64,000 bases of DNA. Source: JALZVT01 sp039029135. Lineage in GTDB: Bacteria > Pseudomonadota > Gammaproteobacteria > Pseudomonadales > Azotimanducaceae. This document shows, piece by piece, positions 44,393 to 52,747 of the stretch. The translations under genes and the position numbers were made by a program. The stretch is taken from positions 62,001-126,000 of the forward strand of contig JBCCGT010000007.1 in the NCBI GenBank assembly GCA_039029135.1. Reading direction: 5' to 3'. The notes under the pieces were generated by a model. That model searched no databases and was not told the DNA's origin. It saw nothing but the letters and a program-made list of their open reading frames with translations. The number at the start of each line of letters is the position of its first letter. Positions within the stretch are counted from its first letter, which is position 1.

Positions 44393-46024
44393 ATGACAGC
44401 AGCCACACCAGCGCTCGATCACGAGGCCATCGTCATCGGGGCCGGCATGTGCGGCGTCTACATGCTGCACAAGCTGCGTGAACAGGGCATCGACGCTATA
44501 GCGCTGGAGGCCGGCGACGGTCCGGGTGGCACCTGGTACTGGAATCGCTATCCCGGCGCCCGCTTCGACTCCGAAAGCTACAGCTACGGATTCTCCTTCT
44601 CCCAGGACCTGCTCGACAAGTGGAACTGGTCCGAACACTTCGCCGCCCAACCGGAAACCCGCCGCTATGTGAATTTTGTGATCGACGAACTGAAGCTGCG
44701 CCATCATCTGCGCTGCGGCACGCGCATCCAAGCGCTCGACTACGACGACGCAAGCGATACCTGGACCCTGACCGCCGACAACGGCGACACCCTGCGCAGC
44801 CGCTTCGTATTCAGCGCTATAGGCATGCTGTCGGCCACCACCATGCCGCGCATCGAAGGCGTCAACGACTACGCGGGCCCTTCGTTTCACACCTACCACT
44901 GGCCCGACGACATCGATCTAACGGGCAAACGTGTCGCCGTCATCGGAACCGGTGCCACCGGCGTACAGGTGATCGGTGCCATCGCGCCGCAGGTGGGACA
45001 CCTGTCCGTCTATCAGCGCCGACCCAACTGGTGCGCCCCGCTGCGCAACGCACCGCTCGGCGGCGAGGAACTGCGCGCCATCAAGGCGCGCTATGACGAA
45101 ATCTTCGCCCAGTGCGCGGCGACGCCTGGCGGCTTTCTGCACGGCCCGGACCGGCGCGACTTCAACAGCCTGAGTCGCGCCCAGCGCGAGGCGTTCTGGG
45201 AAGAGCTCTATCAGGCGCGCGGTTTCGCGAAGTGGCTGGGTAACTTTCGCGACGTGTTCATGAGCCGCGAGGCCAACGCCGAGTATTCGGCCTTCATGGC
45301 CGACAAGATTCGCGCGCGGATCGACGACCCCAAAGTGGCCGAGAAGCTGATCCCACAGGATCACGCCTTCGGCGCGCGCCGTGTACCGATGGAAACCAAC
45401 TACTACGAGGCCTATAACCAGGACAACGTCGACCTCATCGACATCAACGACACGCCGATCAAACGCGTCACCAAAACCGGCATCGAAACCAGCGACGGCG
45501 AGCGCACCTTTGATGTGATTGTGTTCGCCACCGGCTTCGATGCCATCACCGGCAGCTACGATCGCATGCAGATCACCGGCCGCAACGGCCAGACCCTGCG
45601 CAGCAAATGGCTAGACGGTCCAAGCACCTACCTGGGCGTGAGCACGCGCAACTTCCCGAACCTGTTTATTCTCGCCGGCCCCCAATCGAGTTCGGTGTCA
45701 GCCAACTTTCCACGCGGCATCGAAACGGCGGTGGAATGGGCGAGCGATCTGATGGCCTACCTGCGGCAACACAAAATCCGCCGCATCGAACCGACTCAAC
45801 AGGCCGAGGACGACTGGGTGGAACACGTCGCCAGCTTCTATCACGACAGCATGATCGGCGAGACGCGCTCCTGGTTTACGGGGTACAACTCCAACGTCGA
45901 CGGTCACGGCATGCAGGACCATACGCGGCATTTGATTTACTTCGGTGGCGCGCCACAGTATCGCGAGCGCATCAGCCAGATCGCGGCCAACGGTTACGAG
46001 GGTTTCGAGTTATCCAGCAAGTGA
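44393..46024 (+). CDS. flavin-containing monooxygenase, Baeyer-Villiger type
   Basis: A 543-residue FAD/NADPH monooxygenase. The first dinucleotide fold is 'AIVIGAGMCGVYML' (G16, G18, G21), and the second 'VAVIGTGATGVQVIGAIAP' lies near residue 183. Between them 'GPSFHTYHWPDD' fits the Baeyer-Villiger fingerprint F-x-G-x(3)-H-x(3)-W-P with the glycine position changed. 'FDSESYSYGFSF' and the C-terminal 'VIVFATGFDA' are typical. It probably inserts oxygen next to a ketone, as cyclohexanone or steroid monooxygenases do. Substrate unknown. Confidence 0.9.
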   Translation: MTAATPALDHEAIVIGAGMCGVYMLHKLREQGIDAIALEAGDGPGGTWYWNRYPGARFDSESYSYGFSFSQDLLDKWNWSEHFAAQPETRRYVNFVIDELKLRHHLRCGTRIQALDYDDASDTWTLTADNGDTLRSRFVFSAIGMLSATTMPRIEGVNDYAGPSFHTYHWPDDIDLTGKRVAVIGTGATGVQVIGAIAPQVGHLSVYQRRPNWCAPLRNAPLGGEELRAIKARYDEIFAQCAATPGGFLHGPDRRDFNSLSRAQREAFWEELYQARGFAKWLGNFRDVFMSREANAEYSAFMADKIRARIDDPKVAEKLIPQDHAFGARRVPMETNYYEAYNQDNVDLIDINDTPIKRVTKTGIETSDGERTFDVIVFATGFDAITGSYDRMQITGRNGQTLRSKWLDGPSTYLGVSTRNFPNLFILAGPQSSSVSANFPRGIETAVEWASDLMAYLRQHKIRRIEPTQQAEDDWVEHVASFYHDSMIGETRSWFTGYNSNVDGHGMQDHTRHLIYFGGAPQYRERISQIAANGYEGFELSSK

Positions 46025-46058
46025 CCGGCACAGAGATTAAGCGTACAGGGAGGTACTA

Positions 46059-47384
46059 GTGAGCGATGACGATTGGTATCGCAGTTCCATATGGAACGAA
46101 GATATTGAGAAGCGATTCCTCGAAAAATTGGCCGGCGCAAGATCTCAGCGACACCACTACCTTGCCGTACAAGCTAACGCGATTTCCAAATCAAACCCCA
46201 ACGTTGCCATGCGGCTGCTTGACATGGAATCGCCCGACTGGAACGTCGGACTCAGAGCCAGCATCATGCTGGAAGCTGGAAGATATTCTGAAGCCATACG
46301 CTACTTTCATGAGGCGCTGATCGAAAGTACGAAACACCCTAACACTGTTGAAAACACAGCTTTCATCTTCGCTCTTGCAGTCATCGAACACCAAATCACT
46401 TCAGAATTCGCAAACGCCAATGAAGCCCTCGACCAGTGCAAAGAAGACCTGCGTTGGCCCCTTGAAAAATTCCAGTGGTACGCAGCGAAGGCGCGCCTTC
46501 TGAACTGCGCAACACATGCCACACACGCTCTGGATTTATCAGAGGTAAGGAAAAGCGGATTCGTTAAACACCCAGGGCTAGGATTGGTAGGCAGCGACCA
46601 AGCAAAGACCATCGACAAACTCAAATGTATCGTAGCGAATCCCAGCAGAGCTTCGGATATTGAAAATCAACTAAAACGGTGGAAAGGGAAAGCTCAAATA
46701 CCTGCCAAAGTCCATCCTAGGCGGCGACTGGAACGACAAAGAGCCATCGCCAATAGAGTAGCAGCGGCCAAGCCGGCTATAGCTGAGTTGAGAAAAATCG
46801 GGTTAGCCGTTGATAACATCGCGCAGCTTGCCGATGCAAAATCGGTCCCCGCAGAAGCCATATCGATACTCTTACGCCACTTCGACAAAGAACCTATCCA
46901 GAAAGAGATTTTGCGGGTGCTTGAGTGTGTACAACCAAACACAGAAGTTACCCGCTGCCTGCTTGATCGCTACACCGAGGAACCTCGTGGGAGCGGTCTC
47001 AAAACCCTGCTATCAGCCTTTCTGCACGACTTCGCACACCCGGCGTTCGCCGATGCAATTACCGCTATCGCATCCAACCCAAGCCACGGCGAATCGAGAA
47101 TTCGTCTTGCTTGCAGCCTCACCCGAATGCTGAACGAGGATGACGCATACAAGATCCTAAGACCGTTTATTCTATCTGATCAGATGCCATGGGATTGGGA
47201 AAACGATATCTCTCCCATTGCAGCAACAGTAATCGAAGCACTGGGCAACGCTAGACTCGTGAAAGCGCGCGATGATATCGCCCCTTGGGTGGATCATGAC
47301 GACAGCTATACCAGGGACAAAGCGAAACGCGCTGTTGGAAAAATCGATACAGCGATCCGCCGGCTGGCGAAGAAAAACACCTAA
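46059..47384 (+). CDS. uncharacterised TPR/HEAT-like repeat protein
   Basis: A 441-residue cytoplasmic protein with no catalytic motif I can identify. The N-terminal ~150 residues are TPR-like helices ('DWYRSSIWNEDIEKRFLEKL', 'ASIMLEAGRYSEAIRYFHEAL'), an opening seen in a family of uncharacterised bacterial TPR proteins. The C-terminal ~200 residues form HEAT-like pairs ('RCLLDRYTEEPRGSGLKTLLSAFLHDF', 'IEALGNARLVKARDDIAPWVDHDDSYTRDKAKRAVG'). A GTG start follows AGGGAGGT by 5 bases. Its AT-richer codon use suggests acquisition from elsewhere. Confidence 0.7.
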   Translation: MSDDDWYRSSIWNEDIEKRFLEKLAGARSQRHHYLAVQANAISKSNPNVAMRLLDMESPDWNVGLRASIMLEAGRYSEAIRYFHEALIESTKHPNTVENTAFIFALAVIEHQITSEFANANEALDQCKEDLRWPLEKFQWYAAKARLLNCATHATHALDLSEVRKSGFVKHPGLGLVGSDQAKTIDKLKCIVANPSRASDIENQLKRWKGKAQIPAKVHPRRRLERQRAIANRVAAAKPAIAELRKIGLAVDNIAQLADAKSVPAEAISILLRHFDKEPIQKEILRVLECVQPNTEVTRCLLDRYTEEPRGSGLKTLLSAFLHDFAHPAFADAITAIASNPSHGESRIRLACSLTRMLNEDDAYKILRPFILSDQMPWDWENDISPIAATVIEALGNARLVKARDDIAPWVDHDDSYTRDKAKRAVGKIDTAIRRLAKKNT

Positions 47385-47414
47385 CTGTCAGCTTATTAGC
47401 AATCGCAACATGCG

Positions 47415-48023
47415 TTATCGAGGCAGCGACCGCCGCCAACGATGCCCAGCACCGTACGTCGTTGCGATCGCCCAGCCGAGCCATTCCCAGTCCACCTCGG
47501 CCCGGCGTTGCAACAGAGCATCAAAGTCGAGCTGATCCTTCTGCCGAACGTTCTTCGCCTTGTAGTAAAGCTGCACATGGGGCGCCAGATAGGAAATCCC
47601 AGCGTCGGTGACTCGCGTTATCGAATCGAGCGGCAGGGACACTCGCTCATCGCGTCGCGACACCCAGCGACCCTGCGTTGATTCATCCAGCATGATCTGC
47701 AGCCGCCAGTCGTCGGTTGCGGATGCGCGACACCAGACGTCGTGAACGCCAGGCGCCAAGGTGTCGTCCGCCAGCCAGCGGCGCAGCGTACCCGGCGGGT
47801 CCGCAGCCCAAAACTCCCAAGGCTCTAGCTGTGTTCGCAGCACGCGCTGGTCTACACGCAGAATCAGCACGTCGGTGTCCGCGTGTGCGCGGGTTGAAGC
47901 ACCAACGGCCAAGTCGATGGCGAGGCCGCCGGCGATCCACCAGGGAAAAGAGGCATCCTCAAACAGCGCCGCAACGCGCTCGACGGACAGCGGTCGCCAG
48001 GGCTTATCGATCTCGCGCGTCAA
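47415..48023 (-). CDS. nucleotidyltransferase-fold protein, ANT(2'')/MNT-like
   Basis: A 202-residue protein whose N terminus 'FEDASFPWWIAGGLAIDLAVGASTRAHADTDVLILR' has the G-G-x-A-x-D start and the D-x-D-like acidic pair of the aminoglycoside 2''-adenylyltransferase and related nucleotidyltransferases. 'LAPHVQLYYKAKNVRQKDQLDFDALL' is the usual C-terminal helix. It transfers a nucleotide to a small molecule or protein; antibiotic resistance should not be assumed. It converges with the repeat-protein gene and follows a small membrane-protein gene on its own strand. Confidence 0.75.
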   Translation of the reverse strand: MTREIDKPWRPLSVERVAALFEDASFPWWIAGGLAIDLAVGASTRAHADTDVLILRVDQRVLRTQLEPWEFWAADPPGTLRRWLADDTLAPGVHDVWCRASATDDWRLQIMLDESTQGRWVSRRDERVSLPLDSITRVTDAGISYLAPHVQLYYKAKNVRQKDQLDFDALLQRRAEVDWEWLGWAIATTYGAGHRWRRSLPR

Positions 48024-48044
48024 TGGCGCGTCTTCGCGATCGGC

Positions 48045-48488
48045 TTAGCCGGTGAAGCGATCCCGCGCTCGCCACAGCGCGACCGTCGGAATCATGAAGA
48101 TCGCGCCGCTCACCAGCCCCACCACGAGTCCGCCGCCCGGTTCGTTGACGACATTCCAAACGAGCATGGCGATCACGACCTGTGCCGAGTACACCGCGGC
48201 CCAGGGCCACATCCAGCGCTTCATCTTCCAGAAACCGTAGGCCCCGGCGCCGTAGATCAGCCAGTGCAGAGGCGCCGTTGCCTTTGCCCACCAGCCGTAC
48301 AGCATGAAGCCGAACCAGACTTCCTCGTCCTCTGCGACGGGCTTGAAGAAAATGTCGAAGGGCATGTAGACGATCGTCATGTAGGCGCAGAACCCAAACA
48401 GCAGATTCATCCACCAGGGACGCCGACGCCACTCTTCCGCGAGCCGGCTACCCAACCCTTCCGAGCTAGTGGCGCTCTCTTCAGTCAT
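48045..48488 (-). CDS. hypothetical four-helix membrane protein
   Basis: A 147-residue protein with four predicted membrane segments (about 26-45, 62-82, 94-111 and 120-138) and many tryptophans in loops ('WWMNLLFGFCAYMTIVYMPFDIFFKP', 'WWAKATAPLHWLIYG'). No family is recognised with certainty. It starts 3 bases after the stop of the SMP-30 gene on the same strand, so it is probably co-transcribed with it. Confidence 0.7.
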   Translation of the reverse strand: MTEESATSSEGLGSRLAEEWRRRPWWMNLLFGFCAYMTIVYMPFDIFFKPVAEDEEVWFGFMLYGWWAKATAPLHWLIYGAGAYGFWKMKRWMWPWAAVYSAQVVIAMLVWNVVNEPGGGLVVGLVSGAIFMIPTVALWRARDRFTG

Positions 48489-48491
48489 TTT

Positions 48492-49382
48492 TCACTCCGT
48501 AGGTTGCGGCAGGGCGACGCGCGCAGGCGCGACCGGCAAACCCGCGACCGGGCTGCGATAGCGATAGATCGTGCCAGAGTTTTCCGTCGGCGCACCATCC
48601 GAGCCAGTGACGATGTACAAATCCCGCAGATCCGCGCCGCCGAAACAGACGCTGGTACACATGGGCAGCGGTATCTCGATTTTGTCGCGCAGCGCGCCGT
48701 TGGTTTCGAACACCGCCACGCCCTTACCGCCGCCCGCCAGCGCGACCCAGACGGCGCCGTCGGCGGACACGACGAGCCCGTCGGGCGCGCCGCTTGGCAT
48801 CTGCGCAAACTCGCGCTTGGGACCGAGGTCGCCGTTCGGCTCGACCGCATAGCAAAACAACGCGCCGCGCAGGGTATCGGAGTGATACAGCGTGCGTCCG
48901 TCCGGCGAAAAACCCAGGCCGTTGGTCAGGCGCACGTCCTCCGCCACGATGCGCGCACTGCCGTCGAGATCGATCAGATGCAGCGCGCCGGCCAGGGCTG
49001 CATCGCCCGCAGGCGCATCGAACGGGCTAGCCGCCAGCGAACCCGCGTAGACCCGGCCGACGGCGTCCGTCGTGATGTCGTTAAAACCCACCCTGGCGGT
49101 CGCGTCATCGCCCGCCAGCAGGACCACGGTCGCACCGCCGCCGTCGGGCTTGAAGGAGATGTTGCGGCCGCTGACGACCAGCCCGTCGGCTGCGTGCAGT
49201 GCGAGCCCGCCCATGCCGCGGCGATGAGCGATTACTTCCGTCACCGTTTTCGTTGCCGGATCTAGCGCGTAGGCACCGCCGGCGTGCACGTCGCTGAAGA
49301 TCAGGCCGCGGCGTTCGTCCCAGACCGGACCCTCGACCAGCGTATGGCCGGTGGCGAGTTCTTCGATTGGTTCTGCGCTCAT
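48492..49382 (-). CDS. SMP-30/gluconolactonase-like sugar lactonase
   Basis: A 296-residue six-bladed propeller hydrolase. 'HTLVEGPVWDERRGLIFSDV' carries the first metal-binding Glu, 'NDITTDAVGRVYAGS' the metal-binding Asn, and 'TNGLGFSPDGRTLYHSDT' the Asn and Asp of the active site. The family opens aldonolactones with a divalent metal. It lies between the DsbA-like gene and the small membrane protein, all leftward. Exact lactone unknown. Confidence 0.88.
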   Translation of the reverse strand: MSAEPIEELATGHTLVEGPVWDERRGLIFSDVHAGGAYALDPATKTVTEVIAHRRGMGGLALHAADGLVVSGRNISFKPDGGGATVVLLAGDDATARVGFNDITTDAVGRVYAGSLAASPFDAPAGDAALAGALHLIDLDGSARIVAEDVRLTNGLGFSPDGRTLYHSDTLRGALFCYAVEPNGDLGPKREFAQMPSGAPDGLVVSADGAVWVALAGGGKGVAVFETNGALRDKIEIPLPMCTSVCFGGADLRDLYIVTGSDGAPTENSGTIYRYRSPVAGLPVAPARVALPQPTE

Positions 49383-49443
49383 GTCTCCCTCGCTTCTTTT
49401 GCTATGTGCGGAGTGCTGTGTGCGGAGTGCTGGGCTCTAGCGA

Positions 49444-50847
49444 TCAGCCCCCGCGCTCGGCCAGCAACCGCTGAATTTCCTTCGCCATCAGCCACAGTCG
49501 ATCCTGGCCCCAGAGCGCGAGCACCGTGTCGCCGGACTCATCCAGTAGGCGAAAACTCGGCACACCCCAGCTACCGAAGTCGTACATCGCGAGGCGATTG
49601 CGTTCCAGTTCGGTTTGCCAGCGCGTGTCGCCGAGCTGTTCTTTCGCAGCGCCCCAGTCCAGGCCGGCGCGCTCGACGACCTGGCGCAGGCCGCCCAGGC
49701 GATTGGTGTTGATGCCTTCGAAGAAGGCCGCGCGCAGAAATTCGCTGAGCAGCGCGTTGCCGCGACCCTGCTCGCACGCCCAGGGATAGAGCGCGTAGGC
49801 CCGCCGCACCGGTTCGCCGATCGGGTCGTACAGTTTGCCCCAGTCGAGGCCCAGCGTTTCTGCCTCGCGCAGCGTATCCGTGAAGATATAGCGGCCCTTT
49901 TCGCGCGTCGCCGGTACACCGCGCATGACCATGGGCAGCACGGGCAGTACATCAACCTTCACGCCGCTGGCCGTGCCAAGTTCGAGCGCGCGATCGAAAA
50001 TGATCGAAGTATAGGGACTGCGCAGCGACGGATAGACTTCGAGCGTCAAGCGCCCATCGTCCGTCAACGGACCGCTGTCGATGCTGGGGCGCGGCCAGAG
50101 CGGACCGCGGCCTGGATCGCGCGCGGTGCCCAACTCGATCAGCCGGTTTTCCAAATGGTAGATACGGTCGACGCCCCAGTACCACTCGCCCGCGTAGTGG
50201 AACATGGCGCCGCTGTAGTGGCCGAGCTCCGCGCGGCGCGCGTTGCCCGCCGCCACCCGCGCTGCGGTGGTTGCGGCATCGGCAGCCGCATGCGTCGACG
50301 CGAGGTCAGCTAGCGCCGCGTCGTCATTGCCGAGCAGCGCAGAACCAATCCGCGGAGCGAGTTGCATAAAGGTCGCGTCGTCCGCCCCCGCCAGCAGCGA
50401 CTGTGCCCGCTCGATCTGCTGGCCGGCTGGAAGCTGCGCGGCCGAAAACTCTAGCGCGTAGTGCGGCGCGATCGCAGCGGCGTCAGTCAGCGACAACTGC
50501 GCGAGCAGCTCCGGCTCGGGCGCGTTCGCATCCGCGCTCGGCGTCACCAGATGACAAACGAGCTCGACGTCATAGGACCGCGCGAACGCCGCCAGGGTCT
50601 GCGCGGCAAGCTGGCTGTAGCCGTCGTCGACCTGATGAAAGTACTCGACGCGATGTGCAGACCCCGCGCGCTGCCGCTCGCGTTCGGCTTGCTGCCGACG
50701 CTTTTCGCGCTGCGCCGGACTGGCCAGGCGGCGCATGTAGCGCGACTGCAGCCAGCGCATAAGCCCGGATGGGTCCATGTTGGCCGCCCCGCCCTGATTC
50801 TCGAAACGCGGCGGCTCGGTGGCACCGTCGTTTTTTTCTGCAGCCAT
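49444..50847 (-). CDS. two-domain DsbA/HCCA-isomerase-like thioredoxin-fold protein
   Basis: A 467-residue protein with two thioredoxin-like domains. The first begins 'HRVEYFHQVDDGYSQLAAQTLAAFARSYDVEL' and the second 'LEVYPSLRSPYTSIIFDRALELG', where S-P-Y-T-S matches the serine-containing site of 2-hydroxychromene-2-carboxylate isomerases instead of a CxxC pair. 'GYFIFTDTLREAE'-like and 'GVPSFRLLDESGDTVLALWGQDRLWLM' complete the second domain. A glutathione-dependent isomerase is more likely than a disulphide oxidase. The ATG at 50847 follows GGGGAG by 6 bases. Confidence 0.72.
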   Translation of the reverse strand: MAAEKNDGATEPPRFENQGGAANMDPSGLMRWLQSRYMRRLASPAQREKRRQQAERERQRAGSAHRVEYFHQVDDGYSQLAAQTLAAFARSYDVELVCHLVTPSADANAPEPELLAQLSLTDAAAIAPHYALEFSAAQLPAGQQIERAQSLLAGADDATFMQLAPRIGSALLGNDDAALADLASTHAAADAATTAARVAAGNARRAELGHYSGAMFHYAGEWYWGVDRIYHLENRLIELGTARDPGRGPLWPRPSIDSGPLTDDGRLTLEVYPSLRSPYTSIIFDRALELGTASGVKVDVLPVLPMVMRGVPATREKGRYIFTDTLREAETLGLDWGKLYDPIGEPVRRAYALYPWACEQGRGNALLSEFLRAAFFEGINTNRLGGLRQVVERAGLDWGAAKEQLGDTRWQTELERNRLAMYDFGSWGVPSFRLLDESGDTVLALWGQDRLWLMAKEIQRLLAERGG

Positions 50848-50911
50848 GCCCTGCTCCCCTGTCATTCCTGCGCCATTGTCGCGCGGCCAGGAACCGCGAG
50901 ACAACGCGTCG

Positions 50912-52057
50912 TCAGCGATCGAACGTCACGGTCTTGACCAGCGCGAACACGTCCATCCCCACGCGCAGATCCAGCTCGACGCTCGCCGCCCGAGTGATGC
51001 GAGACAGCAGCATCTGGTCGCCGACGCGCAGGCTGACCTCGATCTGGGCGGCGTCGGCAGCACCTTCGAGCAGTTCGATACGCGCCGGCACCACGTTGCG
51101 AATGCTGATGCCGCCTGGCGCCTGTAGCGCGATGGCGACGTCTCTGGCCAGCACGCGCAGGCGCACCGACTCTCCTGGCCGCAGTCCGTCGAGTCGCGGC
51201 AGCACAAGGTCGCAGCCGGCCACGCTTACCCGCGACAGGCCGTATTCATCGTCCTGGGCGAGCAGCGCCCCCTCAAGGACGCTGCCGGACTGGGCATCCT
51301 CCGTTAGGCGCTGCACGTCGAGTCGCGCCAGGGTCTCGCGCGTCGGTCCGACATGCAGGATCCGCCCCGCCGCCATCACCGCCACGCGATCGGCCAGCCG
51401 TACGACCTCATCGACGTCGTGGCTGACGAGCACGGCCGGCAGGCCGAACTCGCCGAGCCGGGCGACGTACGGCAGCAGCTCTGCCTTGCGCGCGGCGTCG
51501 AGCGCGGCGAACGGCTCGTCGAGCAGCAGCAGCTTTGGCTGCGACAGCAGCGTGCGACCCAGCGCGACCCGCTGACGCTCGCCGCCGGACAGGCGAGCGA
51601 CCGGCCGGACGAGCAGATCCGCCAACGCCAGCGCCTCAACAACGGCGGCGAAATCGATGCGCGTCGCCCGACTGCGACCGCGTCGCTGCGCGTAGCGCAG
51701 GTTGCCGGCAACGTCCAGATGCGCGAACAGTCGCGCGTCCTGAAACAGCAGGCCCGCCGCACGCCCATGCGCGGGCACGCGGACGCCTGACGCCGTGTCC
51801 AGCCAGGTCTGTGAACCCAGGCGCACGTGGCCCCGCGCCGAGTCGAAGCCAGCGAGCGCACGCAGCAGGCTGCTCTTGCCCGCGCCGCTGGGACCGAAGA
51901 GCGCGGTGATGCCTTCCGCGGGCCAGCGAGCCCGCGCGTCGAGCTCAAAGTCACCGAACGCAGTAGACAGCGCAAAGTCGAGCGCCCTTCCTGTGCCCTT
52001 CCCCGCGCTCGCCTGCGCTCCCTCATTAGCGCCAGTCAAAGTCGCCGTCGTCATCAC
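50912..52057 (-). CDS. modC: molybdate ABC transporter ATP-binding protein
   Basis: A 381-residue ABC ATPase. Walker A 'FGPSGAGKS' (54-62), signature 'LSGGERQR' (about 156-163), Walker B 'LLLLDEPFAALD' (about 176-187) and the switch His in 'VLVSHDVDEV' are intact. A C-terminal TOBE/MOP domain (about 305-375, 'SIRNVVPARIELLEG...DQMLLSRITRAASVEL') binds molybdate and marks ModC. It overlaps the permease stop by 4 bases. It may also carry tungstate. Confidence 0.92.
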   Translation of the reverse strand: MMTTATLTGANEGAQASAGKGTGRALDFALSTAFGDFELDARARWPAEGITALFGPSGAGKSSLLRALAGFDSARGHVRLGSQTWLDTASGVRVPAHGRAAGLLFQDARLFAHLDVAGNLRYAQRRGRSRATRIDFAAVVEALALADLLVRPVARLSGGERQRVALGRTLLSQPKLLLLDEPFAALDAARKAELLPYVARLGEFGLPAVLVSHDVDEVVRLADRVAVMAAGRILHVGPTRETLARLDVQRLTEDAQSGSVLEGALLAQDDEYGLSRVSVAGCDLVLPRLDGLRPGESVRLRVLARDVAIALQAPGGISIRNVVPARIELLEGAADAAQIEVSLRVGDQMLLSRITRAASVELDLRVGMDVFALVKTVTFDR

Positions 52058-52707
52058 GCGACGCTCGGCGCCAGCCGCCGGTTGCCGGCATAGACGGCCA
52101 GCAGCACGACGAAACTAAACAGCAGCAGTCCGGCCGCGAGCTGGTGGGCGGCCGCGTAGTTGAGCGTTTCCACGTACTCATAGATCGCGATCGAAACCAC
52201 CCGAGTCTCGCCCGGTATGTTGCCGCCCACCATCAGCACCACGCCGAACTCACCGACGGTGTGGGCAAAGGTCAGCACGCCCGCCGATAAGAAGCCCGCG
52301 CGCGCGAGCGGCAGGCCAACGCTGAAGAAGCGGTCGACGGGTCCCGCGCCGAGGCTGGCCGCCGCCTCCAGCGGTCCCGGCCCGATCGCCTCGAACGCCC
52401 GCTGCAGCGGCTGCACCATGAACGGCAGCGAATAGATCACGGAGGCAAAAACGAGCCCGATGAAAGAGAACGCCAGCGTCTTCTCGGTCAGTCGGAACCA
52501 GACACCGCCTAAGGCGGCGTCCGGCGAGAACAGCAGCAGCAGATAGAACCCCAGCACGGTCGGCGGCAGAACGAGCGGCATGGCCGTCAGCGCCTCGACC
52601 GCCGCTCTCGCGCGCGAGCGGGTGTGCGCCAGCCACCAGGCCAGCGGCGTACCGAGCACGAACAGCAGCAGCGTCGTCGTGGCCGCAAGCGCGGCCGTCA
52701 ACAGCAC
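52054..52707 (-). CDS. modB: molybdate ABC transporter permease
   Basis: A 217-residue permease with five predicted helices. 'TAMPLVLPPTVLGFYLLLLF' and the EAA-type loop 'RAFEAIGPGPLEAAASLGAGPVDRFFSVGLPLARAG' are typical ModB, ending with 'EFGVVLMVGGNIPGETRVVSIAIYEYVE'. The start is a GTG at 52707, rather far from the AGGAGG at about 52725-52730, so the true start may be a few codons earlier. modA is not present upstream; the next gene that way is a peptidase. Confidence 0.9.
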   Translation of the reverse strand: MLLTAALAATTTLLLFVLGTPLAWWLAHTRSRARAAVEALTAMPLVLPPTVLGFYLLLLFSPDAALGGVWFRLTEKTLAFSFIGLVFASVIYSLPFMVQPLQRAFEAIGPGPLEAAASLGAGPVDRFFSVGLPLARAGFLSAGVLTFAHTVGEFGVVLMVGGNIPGETRVVSIAIYEYVETLNYAAAHQLAAGLLLFSFVVLLAVYAGNRRLAPSVA

Positions 52708-52747
52708 GGGCCCCAGAACGATCCCCTCCTAAGCCCCGCGCGCGCCC

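Noticed and set aside
47381..47415. ACCTAAC and GTTATCG near the end of the TPR/HEAT gene, as a possible attC
   Set aside because: Only about 35 bases separate the boxes, the second does not fit GTTRRRY, and no paired stem is visible.
47415..48023. Aminoglycoside resistance gene
   Set aside because: The fold is shared by many nucleotidyltransferases; nothing in the sequence fixes an antibiotic as substrate.
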